From NCBI RefSeq assembly GCF_035594125.1, contig NC_087151.1, positions 16,115,001 to 16,179,000 of the forward strand: a stretch of 64,000 nt of DNA, read 5' to 3'. This DNA is from Scylla paramamosain. Its lineage: Eukaryota; Arthropoda; Malacostraca; Decapoda; Portunidae. The position numbers and the translations under genes are program-made. Shown here piece by piece: positions 46,431-56,889 of the stretch. The notes beneath the pieces are model-generated. The model was not told the DNA's origin. It saw only the letters and a list, made by a program, of their open reading frames with translations, and did not search any database. Every line of letters begins with the position of its first letter. Positions within the stretch are counted from its first letter, which is position 1.

Positions 46431-49400
46431 TTGAAGGTAGCTTACACTAACATTAATGGACTCATCTTGGGATTAAGGGAATTAAATGTTTATTTAAATG
46501 AGAAAAGTCCAGATATAATGGGCCTCACAGAAATAAAATTATATGATGAGTTAGAGGTAAAGAACATTGGGCAAAATCAATACAATTTATGGAAAAGAAG
46601 TAGAACATATAAGAAAGGAGGAGGAGTGATGTTTCTACTTAAGAAAAGCTTAAAGCTGGTTGAAATAGAATATGGCAACGGATTAGCAGAGGCATTAAAA
46701 TTTGGAGTGGAAAATACACAAGGTAAAGAGAGGCAGTAAATAGTGATGTACATACCACCAAAAACCAATGCCTGGTCAAACAAAGAATATGTAATAATGA
46801 TAAAAGACACAGTGAACTGGACAGAGAAAGTGCTAAGTGGTGATAAATTGATCATGATGGGAGACTTTAACTGTAAGGAGGTATGTTGGGAACAGTGGTA
46901 CATGGAGGGAACAGAATCATCTTGGGGAAATAAATTATTACAGCTGGCAATGGATAATATATTAACTCAATGGATAAAAGGTGATACAAGATTTGGAAAA
47001 GATAGAAAAACACCAAGACTAGATATGTTATTTAGTAAGGAACCAGAAGGAATTGAGAATGTTCACATTGGGTGTCCATTAGCCAAAAGTGACCATGATA
47101 CTATAGAATTCAATATAAATGAGGAAATACAGAAATAAAGGAATGAAGAACACCATGCTGGGAGATTAAACTACTGTAAGGCAGATTTTGATAACATGAG
47201 GAGGTTTTTCAAGAGGAGAGATGGGATAGGTTCCATAAGGCTATAGGGTCCAAGAGAAGTGGGATGAATTTCTTAAAATGTATAAAGAAGGTGAAAAAAA
47301 GATTGTGCCTAAAAAGCAAACAGTAATAGGTGGTAAAAAAGATTGGTTTAATAAAAGATGAGAAGCAGCAAGAAGGACGAAAGAGGATACATGGAAAAAA
47401 TGGAGGAAAAGTAAAAGAATTAACCTGTGGAATAATTACAAACAAGCAAGAAATGATTACATGAAGATCCTGAGGGATGAACAAAGACAGTTTAAAAAAG
47501 ATATAATAGACAGGTATAAACATGAGCCCTGAACTCTTCTATAGATATGTGAATGGTAAACTGAAAAGCAAAGTGAGTACAGGAATGCTAATGGTAGATG
47601 GAGTGGTTTATGAAGACCCGAAAGAGATGGCAGAAGTGATGAATAAGAGCTTTAAGGAAGTTTTCACAAAGGAAAAGGAATTGTACACACCTGAAAATGG
47701 AAAAATAGAGGAATTTCAAGTAACAAAAGAGCAAATTGATGGAATCATCAAAACATTAGATGTGAGAAAGGACCGGATGGAGTGTCGGGATGGGTAATAA
47801 AAGAATGCAGTAACCAGCTTTGTGATAAATTACATACTATCATATGTACCTTTATTAATGAAGGAATAGTTCCACAGGATTGGAAGAGGGCAAACATTGT
47901 ATCCATATTTAAAGGAGACACACAAGACCCACTAAATCATAGACCAGTTTCACTGACAAGTGTGATTGCAAAAATGTGTGGAAGGATAATAAAGAACAAA
48001 TGAACCAAGTTTGTTAATTTGGCTTTAGAAAAGGGAGATCTTGTGTCAGTAATTTATTATGTTATTATTCAAGAGTGACTGATATCATACAGGAGAGAGA
48101 GATGATTGGGTAGACTGTATTTATCTAGATTTAAGAAAAATTTTTGATAAAGTGCCACATAATAGACTGCTGTGGAAGCTGGAAAAGACAGATGCTTTAA
48201 ATGGAAAAATGCTGAAATGGATGGGTGATTTCCTTAAAAACAGAGAGATGTGAACAGTAATAAAGGACCAGACATCAGTGTGGAGCCCAGTATTAAGTGG
48301 GGTCCCCCAAGGGTCAGTGTTGGCACCAATAATGTTTGTAGCGTATATAAATGATATGGTGGAGAATGTATCCAGCTATGTGAGTCTTTTTGCTGATGAT
48401 GCAAAACTTATGAGAAGAGAGAAGGGAACTGAAGATTGTGAACAATTACAAAGAGATATAGACAAAGTGTGGGAATGGAGCAACAGATGGCAAATGGAAT
48501 TTAACTCTGGTAAGTGTAAAAAGATGGAATTTGGAAAAAGTAACAGGTGTAGCTATAACCATAAGATGGGGAATGAAACAATAAATAAGGTACCAAGAGA
48601 AAAAGATCTCAGATTGATTTTCTCAGAGAATTTATCACCAGAAAAACATATTAACAAGATAACAGCTGAAACTCTCAGCCTACTAAGAAATATAAGAGTT
48701 GCCTTTGCTTATCTGGATGTAGAAATGATGAGGAAAATAATCACCACAACGATATGTCCAAGATTAGAATATGCAGTGGTAATTTGGTCACCACATGAAT
48801 ATAGGCACATAAGAAAGTTGGAAGGAATACAGAGAGCAGCAACAAAGGTGGTAACAGAATTGCAAGATTTGTCATATGAGGAGTGACTACCTAACCTAAA
48901 GTGCGACTCCCAACCTTGGAAAAGAGATGAGAGAGAGGTGACTTGATTGCATTGTATAGATTGCTGAGTGGGATGGAAAAACTAGACAGGGAACATCTCT
49001 TTATATTGAATGAAAGAGAAACAAGAAGACATGGAAGAAAACTAAAAGCAACCTCCTTCCGCGGCCTCGCTGCACAAGACTTTCTTCTTTCTCTCACCCC
49101 TATTCTGTCCACCTCTCTAACGCAAGAGTAAACCAGTATTCTCAATCATTCATCCCTTTCTCTGGTAAACTCTGGAACTCCCTGCCTGCTTCTGTATTTC
49201 CACCTTCCTATGACTTGAATTCCTTCAAGAGGGAGGTTTCAAGACACTTATCCACCAATTTTTGACCACTGCTTTGACCCTTTTATGGGACTGGCATTTC
49301 AGTGGGCATTTTTTTTATTAGATTTTTGTTGCCCTTGGCCAGTATCCTTCCTACATAATAAAAAAAAAAAAAGAAAAGAAAAAAAAAACCACCTGCAGAA

Positions 49401-49500
49401 GGGACATAAAGAAGTTTAGCTTCCCTTATAGAAGCATAGAGGCATGGAATGGATTGGAAGTGGAAGTGGTATTTGCTACTTTAAGGAAAAGTTTGATAAA
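46431..49500 (+). pseudogene. LINE-A ORF2 (endonuclease-RT), decayed
   Basis: The endonuclease starts at ATG 46431 (VAYTNINGL, GLTEIKL with the catalytic Glu, GDFNCKEV, SDHDTIEF). A single TAA at 46737-46739 interrupts an otherwise continuous frame. RT follows with DPLNHRPVSLTSVIAKM, GVPQGSVLAPIMFVAYIND and LFADDAKLMRR (catalytic pair intact), then CPRLEYAVVIWSPH and IQRAATK. The last codons (RDIKKFSFP, EAWNGL) appear after the LINE-B insertion. The frame is broken at least five times. Confidence 0.85.
49052..49389 (+). mobile_element. LINE-B 3' fragment nested in LINE-A copy 3
   Basis: 338 bp of LINE-B 3' end (from the 'tccttccgcggcctcgctgc' block to the 'cccttggccag' block) with an A-rich tail at 49362-49389. 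LINE-A coding sequence stops at KLKAT and resumes as CRRDIKK, so the insertion is exact to a few bases. A short duplication of about ACC is possible. Confidence 0.85.
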
Positions 49501-49573
49501 AACAGTTATGGAGATGGGACAGTATGAGCTTAGCTCTTCTCCCACATGTCACAACTAGGTAAATACAACTAGG

Positions 49574-49575
<2 letters not shown>

Positions 49576-49623
<48 letters not shown>
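49576..49623. repeat. (CA)n between two LINE-A copies
   Basis: Directly follows the 3' leader of copy 3 ('ctaggtaaatacaactagg') and directly precedes the truncated 5' end of copy 4. Confidence 0.95.
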
Positions 49624-49626
<3 letters not shown>

Positions 49627-51620
49627 TGTGGAGAAATTTGTACCTAGAGGAGGAGCGAGACATAGAAAGGGTAAAGAATGGTTCAATACAAAATGCAAAG
49701 AGGCTAGAAATTGTAAGTTAAATGCTTGGAATAGATGGAAGAAAAGGAAAACTGAGAGCAGATGGGAGGAATATAGTGATGCTAGAAATGAGTACGTTGA
49801 GATAATAAGAATGAAGAGAAGAAACTATGAAAGAGATATAATAGAAAAGTGTATAAATGAACCCAATTCTTTAGACATATTAATGGGTTGATGAAGAAGA
49901 GAAAAGGTGTATCAAGACTGAAAATTGAAGGAAAAATCTATGAGGATCCACTGGACATGGTGGAGGTTTATGAACAAGTTTCAGATTGGTATTTACTGTG
50001 GAAGGAGAGTTTGATGCTGGAAGGGATAAGTTGGTGAGGAATATACTAAGTGCAGTTCCAGTCAGTTATGAGGAAATACTTAAGATGATGGAAGAACTTG
50101 ATGTAATTAAAGCATCTGGTCCAGATGAAGTATCAAGCTGGATATTGAAAGAATGCAAAGAACAATTGGCTGGTAAAATTCACAGTATGGTGGTGACATC
50201 ATTGTTGCAGGGAAGAGTACCAAAAGACTGGAAGAGAGCAAATATTACACCTATATTCAAAGGAGGAAATAAGGAAAATCCACTAAATTATAGACCAGTG
50301 TCATTGACTAGTGTTGTAGGAAAACTATGTGAAAGAACAATAAAGAAAAGATGGATGAAAAAATTGGAAAGAGATAAAGTTTTGATAAATTGTCAATTTG
50401 GATTTAGGAGGAGAAGATCATGCTCCATGAACTTATTGTCCTTTTATTCAAGGGTAGTCGATATTGTGCAGGAGAGAGAAGGATGGGTGGATGGTGTCTA
50501 CTTAGACTTGAAGAATGTGTTTGACAAAGTACCACGCCGAAGATTGCTATGGAAGATAAAAAAATTATGGAAAAATTGGAGGAAGACTGCTGGAGTGGAT
50601 GGAGGATTATCTGAATGATAGAGATGAGAACTGTAATACAAGAACAAAATTCATCTTGGCTGAAAGTAACTAGTGGTGTCCCACAGGGGTCAGTGTTGGG
50701 ACCGATAATGTTTGTAATATATGTGAATGACATAAATGAAGAAATAGATAGTTATATGAACTTATTTGCTAATGATGCTAAGCTGATAAGAAGGACAGAA
50801 AATGTAAATGACTGTATGGTACTGCAAGATGATTTAAGTAAGACAAATAGATGGAGTAAATCTTGGCAAATGGAATTCAGTTTAAGTAAATGTAAAGTAA
50901 TGGAGTTTGGTAAGAGTAAGAAAAGAATACAATATCATTATGAGATGGATTGTGTGAAGTTAAAGAAGTCAAAAGAGGAAATGGATCTGGGAGTAACAGT
51001 TACTGAAAATTTGATCCTGGACAGACACATTGATAAAATTACTGGAGAGACGATGAATTTGTTAAAAAGAGTAAGAATGGCATTCTCATATTTGGATGAA
51101 GGAATGATAAAAAAAGTTGTTGATTTCCATGGTAAGACCAAGATTGGAATATGTAGCAGTGGTGTGGTCTCCTCATACAAAGAGGAATATTATAAAATTG
51201 GAAAGAGTACAAAGAGCAGTCTCTAAGATGATTCCGGAGCTGAGAAATTTGACCTATGAAGAGAGATTAAGAATGTTGGAAATTCATACCCTTGAAAATA
51301 GAAGAGAGAGAGGAGATTTGATAAACATCTATAGAGTGATAAATGGTATGGAAAATGTGGACAAGGAATGTTTTATAAATTTAGACACACAGAGTACAAG
51401 GGGACACAGTAAGAAGTTGAAGAAAGTTAACTGTAGAAGAGACATCAAGAAGTATAGTTTTCCTCACAGAAGTGTGAACAAATGGAATGAACTCAGTGAA
51501 GATGTTGTCAATGCTGAAACTGTCCATGCTTTTAAGACCAAACTGGATAGATATAGAGACAGGATACTATGAGATTACGCCCTTCCCATAAACCACTACT
51601 AGCTAAATACATCTTGATAC
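49624..51620 (+). mobile_element. LINE-A copy 4, 5'-truncated before RT
   Basis: Starts at the (CA)n edge in the endonuclease-RT linker. RT segments: 49986-50618 (KASGPDEVSSWILKE, DWKRANITPIFKGG, PVSLTSVVGKL, CQFGFRRRRSC, YLDLKNVFDKVPRRR) and 50615-51226 (SGVPQGSVLGPIMFVIYVND, then LFANDAKLIRR). The catalytic FADD has become FAND. The C-terminal part (51117-51572) is open to the natural stop. There are three frameshifts. The 3' end at about 51600-51620 leads into (CT)n instead of (CA)n. It is the best preserved LINE-A RT apart from the active-site change. Confidence 0.88.
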
Positions 51621-51623
51621 ATA

Positions 51624-52097
<474 letters not shown>

Positions 52098-52353
52098 TTT
52101 TTTTCCATAACTTTATGATGAAACATGATAAATTTTTTTTCCACAAAACACTATGAAATAGGGATGTGTCTTATGCAGAGGTGTCTAATACACCAGCAAA
52201 TACATTTTGTAAACATTCACTGTGCTACTAACAAGAAAAGCTAAAGGGACTGTCAATAGTGTTGGTGACTGTCAATAGTGTTTTAAGTTGGTATCCTTGA
52301 TACTGACTTATGCAGTGGGTGGAATCCATACATATTTCAACTTTTTCATTACC

Positions 52354-52647
52354 TTACATTAGATTAGAAAGAAACCTTTTCTGTTTGTCTTTCATAAAGC
52401 TCAAAACAAATTCCTTTTCACCTGTTCCAGGATTCTCTGCATCTACTGTATCTTGATCCTTAAAACAGAGTTCACCAGATTCTTGAAATTCCTTCATAAA
52501 CAGACATACACTAGTGCTGTCTTCAGAATATCGCATATGTTCTTGATTTAACCCAAATTGAGAAACAATATTCTTCAATATTCAATATTCTTTTTTTCCA
52601 ACAAAGCAGCTCGATTGGTCCCTGCAGACTCTTGCACTTGATCATAC
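52354..52647 (-). pseudogene. Candidate terminal exon of an unidentified gene
   Basis: On the minus strand a long T-rich tract ends in CTATAG at 52648 (acceptor). It is followed by a coding-like stretch: YDQVQESAGTNRAALLEKK, then KNIVSQFGLNQEHMRYSED, SVCLFMKEFQESGELCFKDQ and FVLSFMKDKQKRFL, ending in TAA. The sequence has normal amino-acid composition, not repeat-derived. The two parts are in different frames, joined by what looks like a 1-base loss in 'gaatattgaagaat' near 52580. It could be a genuine last exon with an assembly error, or a pseudogene. The AALLEKKNIEY-KNIV pattern recalls coiled-coil C-termini, but I do not recognise the family. Confidence 0.35.
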
Positions 52648-52884
52648 CTATAGAATAAAAAAAAAAAAAAAAAAAAAAAAACAATAATAAATCTAGTTTT
52701 ACTTTGCTTCTTATGCTGTCAGGCAACAACTATTAGATAGTAATGAATACTGAATAAGGTAAACCTAAGAAATAGTGCTGCAGTCCAACAGCAGCATTCT
52801 GAAACTCAAGGCAAATAGTGGTACATCAGTGAGTGACCCTTTGTTAGCAATGAATACTGAAGGTATACCTGAGAAGGTAGACCT

Positions 52885-53261
52885 AAGAATATGTGTGGTA
52901 TATGCATCTCATGTGAGGAGGGTTTCCACTTACACAGCTCAATAGGGTGGCATTTAAAGCTTTTCATCACATCAATTCCCCTCCTTGAACTGTCTGTCTT
53001 CAACCTCTTAGTCTCTGTCATGATGTTGCTTCTCTTGCTATCTTTTATCACTTTTTTTCACACTAACCACTCTTCTGAACATGTTAACTGCATGCCTCCC
53101 CCTCTCCTGCGGCCTCACAGCACAAGATTTTCTACTCACACATTCCTATTCTGTCCACCTCCCTTATGCAAGAGTTAACACTTTCTTATTTTCCACTGGT
53201 AAACTCTGGAACTCTACCTATTTCTTGTATTTCCTGCTCTCACTGGCCTAAACCCTTGCAA
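52885..53261 (+). mobile_element. LINE-B 3' fragment
   Basis: Decayed 3' coding part of LINE-B (SSEHVNCMPPP-like block, then 'gttaacactttc', 'tggtaaactctggaactc'). It ends without its own tail and joins directly to another LINE-B copy at 53262. Confidence 0.7.
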
Positions 53262-54769
53262 GGCTTATGGACCTGATGGGGTCCCTCCTGTTGTTCTCCG
53301 AAATTGTGCCTCCGTGCTTGCACCTTGCCTAGTCAAACTCTTTCAGCTCTGTCTATCAGCATTTACCTTTCCTTCTTGGTGGAAGTTTGCCTACATTCGG
53401 CCTGTTCCTAAAAAAGTTGACCATTCTAATCCCTCAGACTACCATCCTATTGCTTTAATTTCCTGCCTATATAAAGTTTTTGAATCTATCCTCAACAGGA
53501 AGATTCTTAAACATCAAAAACTTTACAACCTTCTATCTGGCCACCGGTATGGGTTCTGTCAAGGCCACTCTATTGGTGATCTGGCTTCCCTAACTGAGTC
53601 TTGGTCATCCTCTTTTAGAAAGTTTCGTGAAACTTTTAGTGTTGCCTTAGACATATCAAAAGTTTTTGATAGAGTCTGGCACAAAGCTTTGATTTCCAAA
53701 CCACCCTCCTACAGCTTCTATCCTTCTCTCTCTGTAACTTCATCTCAAGTTTCCTTTCTGACCATTCTATTGCTCCTGTGGTAGACAATCACTGTTCTGC
53801 TAAATCTATTAACAGTGGTGTTCCTTAGGATTCTGTCGTATCACCCACTCTATTCCTATTATTCATCAATGACCTTCTAAACCAAACTTCTTGCCCTATC
53901 CACTCCTATGCTGATGATACCACCCTGCACTTTTCCATGTCTTTTCACAAATGTCCAACCCTTCAGGAGGTAAACAGTTCATGCAGGGAAGCCACAAAAC
54001 GCCTGACTTCTGATCTCTCTAAAGTTTCTGATTGGGGCAGAGCAAACTTGGTTTTGTTCAGAACCTCAAAAACTCAATTCCTCCATCTATCAACTCGACA
54101 CAGCCTTCCAGACAACTATCCCCTCTTCTTCAATGGCACTCAACTGTCCCCCACTTTTATACCGAACATCCTTGGTCTGTTCTTTTCTTATGATCTAAAC
54201 TGGAAACTTCACATCTCATTTCTAGCTAAAACAGCTTCTACAAAGTTAGGTGTTCTGAGACATCTCCACTAATTTTTCTCACCCACCCAGCTGCTAAGTC
54301 TGTACAAGGGTCTTATCTGTCCATGTATAGAATATGCTTCACATATCTGGGGGGGATTCTGTCTTCAGCCTTTCTCTCATCACCGCAATGTTGCATCTCT
54401 TGCTATCTTCTACCATTATTTTCATGGTAATTGCTCTTCTGATCTTGCTAACTACATGCATCCCCTCCTTCTGTGGCCTCACTGCACAAGACTTCCTTCT
54501 TTCTCTCACCCCTATTCTTTCCACCTTTCTAATGGAAGAGTTAATCAGTATTCTCAATCACTCATCCCTTTCTCTGGTTAATTCTGTAATTCCCTGCCTG
54601 CTTCTGTATTTTCACCTTCCTATGACTTGAATTCCTTTAAGAGGGAGGTTTCAAGACACTTATCCTTCAATTTTTGACTACTGCTTCAGAACCTGATTGG
54701 GGACCGGCATCTCAGTGTTTTTTTTTTTTTTAATTGGATTTTTGTTGTCCTTGGCCAGTGCCTCTCCTA

Positions 54770-54812
<43 letters not shown>
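53262..54812 (+). mobile_element. LINE-B copy from RT to poly(A)
   Basis: Starts at the KAYGPDGVPP block and continues to the 3' end. RT fingers and palm are readable at 53314-53784 (FAYIRPVPKKVDHSNPSDY, YGFCQGHS, VALDISKVFDRVWHK). A TAG lies in the motif-B region at 53827-53829, and the catalytic HSYADDTTLHFS box is at about 53905. The thumb follows at 53937-54272. The tail is T-rich then a 38-bp poly(A) at 54772-54809. Several frameshifts make it inactive. Bases 54813-55104 are a G-rich stretch with imperfect 'gtggtgatgg' and 'agcaagtgccag' motifs. Confidence 0.85.
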
Positions 54813-55104
54813 GAAAATCACTCATTTAATTAAAAGAAAAAATATCTTGAATTAACCTTGACTTGTCAAGTCAAAGCAGGTTGGTGTAGTAGTTGGGGTG
54901 ATGGCAGCAAGTGCCAGGGAGGTGGAGGTAAAGTGATGGTAGTGTGGTGAGAAACAGCAAGTGTGATAGTGTATGTGTTGTGTTCTTCATTATTTAGAAA
55001 CCTTTATAGAAGTGTGATGATGTTGAAGGTATGTAGTGGGGGAGCAGGCTAAGTACTAAGGCAGGTGTGGTGATGGTGTGTGGTTGGGACAGCAAGTGCC
55101 AGAC

Positions 55105-55156
55105 ATAATTTTACTTCAGCAACCCACCGCTATTGCTGGAGAGGCTCCACATGAGA
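55105..55156 (+). repeat. DIRS-2 left inverted terminal repeat
   Basis: 52 bp from ATAATTTTACTTCAG to CCACATGAGA, inverted at 59980-60031. The bases just inside (55157-55178, ending GTACCGACAG) are complementary to part of 60225-60260. Confidence 0.92.
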
Positions 55157-55410
55157 TACACAAAGATCAAGGTACCGACAGTGACGCTTTGTTCTCGGTA
55201 CAGGCAAGACATGTTTGTCTTACTGCGGCGGTTTGCCATTTTGGCATTAGTTACCAGTTATCTGAATTTCAGAGCGGGTTGGCACTTATTTTACACTTTA
55301 CTCACTTTGTTTTACCTTACTTTATTACCCCGTGATCCTGTTGGAGCGGGAAGAGTGCCTGGTGTTCCTTTCCTGTTATCCATGAGGAGCAGGAGGACAC
55401 GGTGTTGAAC

Positions 55411-55419
55411 ATGGTGAGG
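55411..55419 (+). promoter_or_regulatory. Candidate splice donor after an upstream ATG in DIRS-2
   Basis: In the 5' leader the sequence ATG|GTGAGG (55411-55419) puts a good donor directly after an ATG. Joining it to the candidate acceptor at 58567 would give ATG-GTG-TCT in frame with the recombinase. This is inference from sequence only. Confidence 0.3.
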
Positions 55420-55770
55420 TTATGCACACGTGTTACCTGTTATTCAAACTTGGAGCAGGTTCTCATTTATTCATTGTCTATTGTTTTTTACTAGTGTGTT
55501 GTGGGTGTTATACTGTGCCTTTGTCTCGGTGTTTTTCCCCGTTATCTACATTTGGGAGCGGGTCAATGTAAACAAGTGGCCATGGCGCGATTATTTCTTT
55601 GTGATTGCTGGCCCGTGGTGCAAGTTTTAAGGTTCGATTTGATTATATCCCGTTATCTGTATTAAGAGCGGGCTGAACTAAGATTATTTTGTCTGTGTTT
55701 TTTCCCGTTATCTCTCAGGAGCGGGACAGGTGACAGAGTGTACTGTTGTGAAGGAGTTTGGTTCATCAAT

Positions 55771-56889
55771 ATGTCTTCCTCGGGGGATTCTACACCTCCA
55801 AGAAGCGGTTCTTCACATTCTTGTGGAAGCCGACTCTATTCGTCCACTAGGCATAAAAAGAGGAAGAATATCCAACGGTCTGGGGCCTCTGCTAGGGAGG
55901 ATGAAGTTGCAAGTGATCGTGTGTCTAAGATGGACGCCCGACCACCAGCTAGCCAGTCTGGAGATGTTAACAATACTACATTATCCAAGTTTTTGGAGGC
56001 TTGGGCTGCACTTCAGGAGGATGTGAATAAACTTAAGAGTGACAGAGGTGCCAGGGCAAGTGTTGGTTCTGAGCCTGGCACATCAGGCATCAGATCTGGG
56101 CCAGCACAGGACTTAGGGGGTACTCATGAGATTTCTGCCTCCCCTCCCCCTTCTTCCTCTGGTGCAGCTGCAATGGTGAATCACTGGTTTTCTCATGGTT
56201 TGAAAGAGGAAGACCATAAGGAGATTTTGGCAGATGAGGCTTCTAAACGTCCTAGAAACTGTAAGGCACTTATCCCAGTCGAGTGCAACTCACAAGTGCT
56301 GGATGCCCTACCCACTGAGGCAAAGAAAGCTGATTTCCGACTGAAGGAAATTGGTAAGGATATAACTAAGGCTGCCACTATTATGGTTAAATCACTTACT
56401 GTTCTGGACAAGTTTGCCAATGAGGAGCAGAATCAGGTTATTGGTCATGAGGTGGCTATGCTTAATGGTGCCTTGGGGTTGTTAGGGCATGCAAACTTTA
56501 AACTGAATATGAATAGACGGTTTTTCCTCAAACGAGAGATAAACCAAAAGTATGCGCACTTATGCACTGATAAGACTCCTGCGACTGGCTTACTGTTTGG
56601 GGATGATCTTACTCAAGCTACCAAACAGATTGAGGAGGCCGAAAGGCTGAAGAACAAGTTTACCCACAAGAAGACTTCCCATTTTGGAGCTCCAGGTCTT
56701 GGGAAGTTAAGTGGTGGTAAGCAACGTGGTTTCTTTGGGAAGCCAGCTTTCCGGGGTATGTCTACCCGGTTTAAACCTTACGGCTTACACAAACCTGCCA
56801 CCAGAGGGGATGGCCGCCCTTCTTATCACAGAGGGAACTCCTCTTCAAAAAACCCAAGGGGCCGGGGACACTACAATCCCCAGCAGTAA
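55771..56889 (+). CDS. DIRS-2 Gag-like protein
   Basis: 372 residues from the ATG at 55771. The N-terminus is Ser-rich and basic (STRHKKRKN). The core carries KRPRNCKALIPVECN, KADFRLKEIGKDI, HEVAMLNGALGLLG and KREINQKYAHLC, all matched in DIRS-1. The C-terminus is Gly/Arg/Pro-rich (KNPRGRGHYNPQQ) and likely binds RNA. The A_AAA_AAC heptamer lies at 56847-56853, 12 codons before the TAA. The frame is intact. Confidence 0.9.
   Translation: MSSSGDSTPPRSGSSHSCGSRLYSSTRHKKRKNIQRSGASAREDEVASDRVSKMDARPPASQSGDVNNTTLSKFLEAWAALQEDVNKLKSDRGARASVGSEPGTSGIRSGPAQDLGGTHEISASPPPSSSGAAAMVNHWFSHGLKEEDHKEILADEASKRPRNCKALIPVECNSQVLDALPTEAKKADFRLKEIGKDITKAATIMVKSLTVLDKFANEEQNQVIGHEVAMLNGALGLLGHANFKLNMNRRFFLKREINQKYAHLCTDKTPATGLLFGDDLTQATKQIEEAERLKNKFTHKKTSHFGAPGLGKLSGGKQRGFFGKPAFRGMSTRFKPYGLHKPATRGDGRPSYHRGNSSSKNPRGRGHYNPQQ
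56847..56881 (+). promoter_or_regulatory. Predicted -1 ribosomal frameshift signal, DIRS-2
   Basis: The heptamer A_AAA_AAC in gag frame (tca-aaa-aac) is followed by a 10-nt spacer and GGGG (56864-56867), which can pair with CCCC (56878-56881). The -1 frame from 56853 is open for 692 codons through the whole pol, and pol has no ATG near its RT start. Heptamer, phase, spacer length and the flanking AAG-GGC-CGG-type bases are shared with DIRS-1. Confidence 0.78.
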
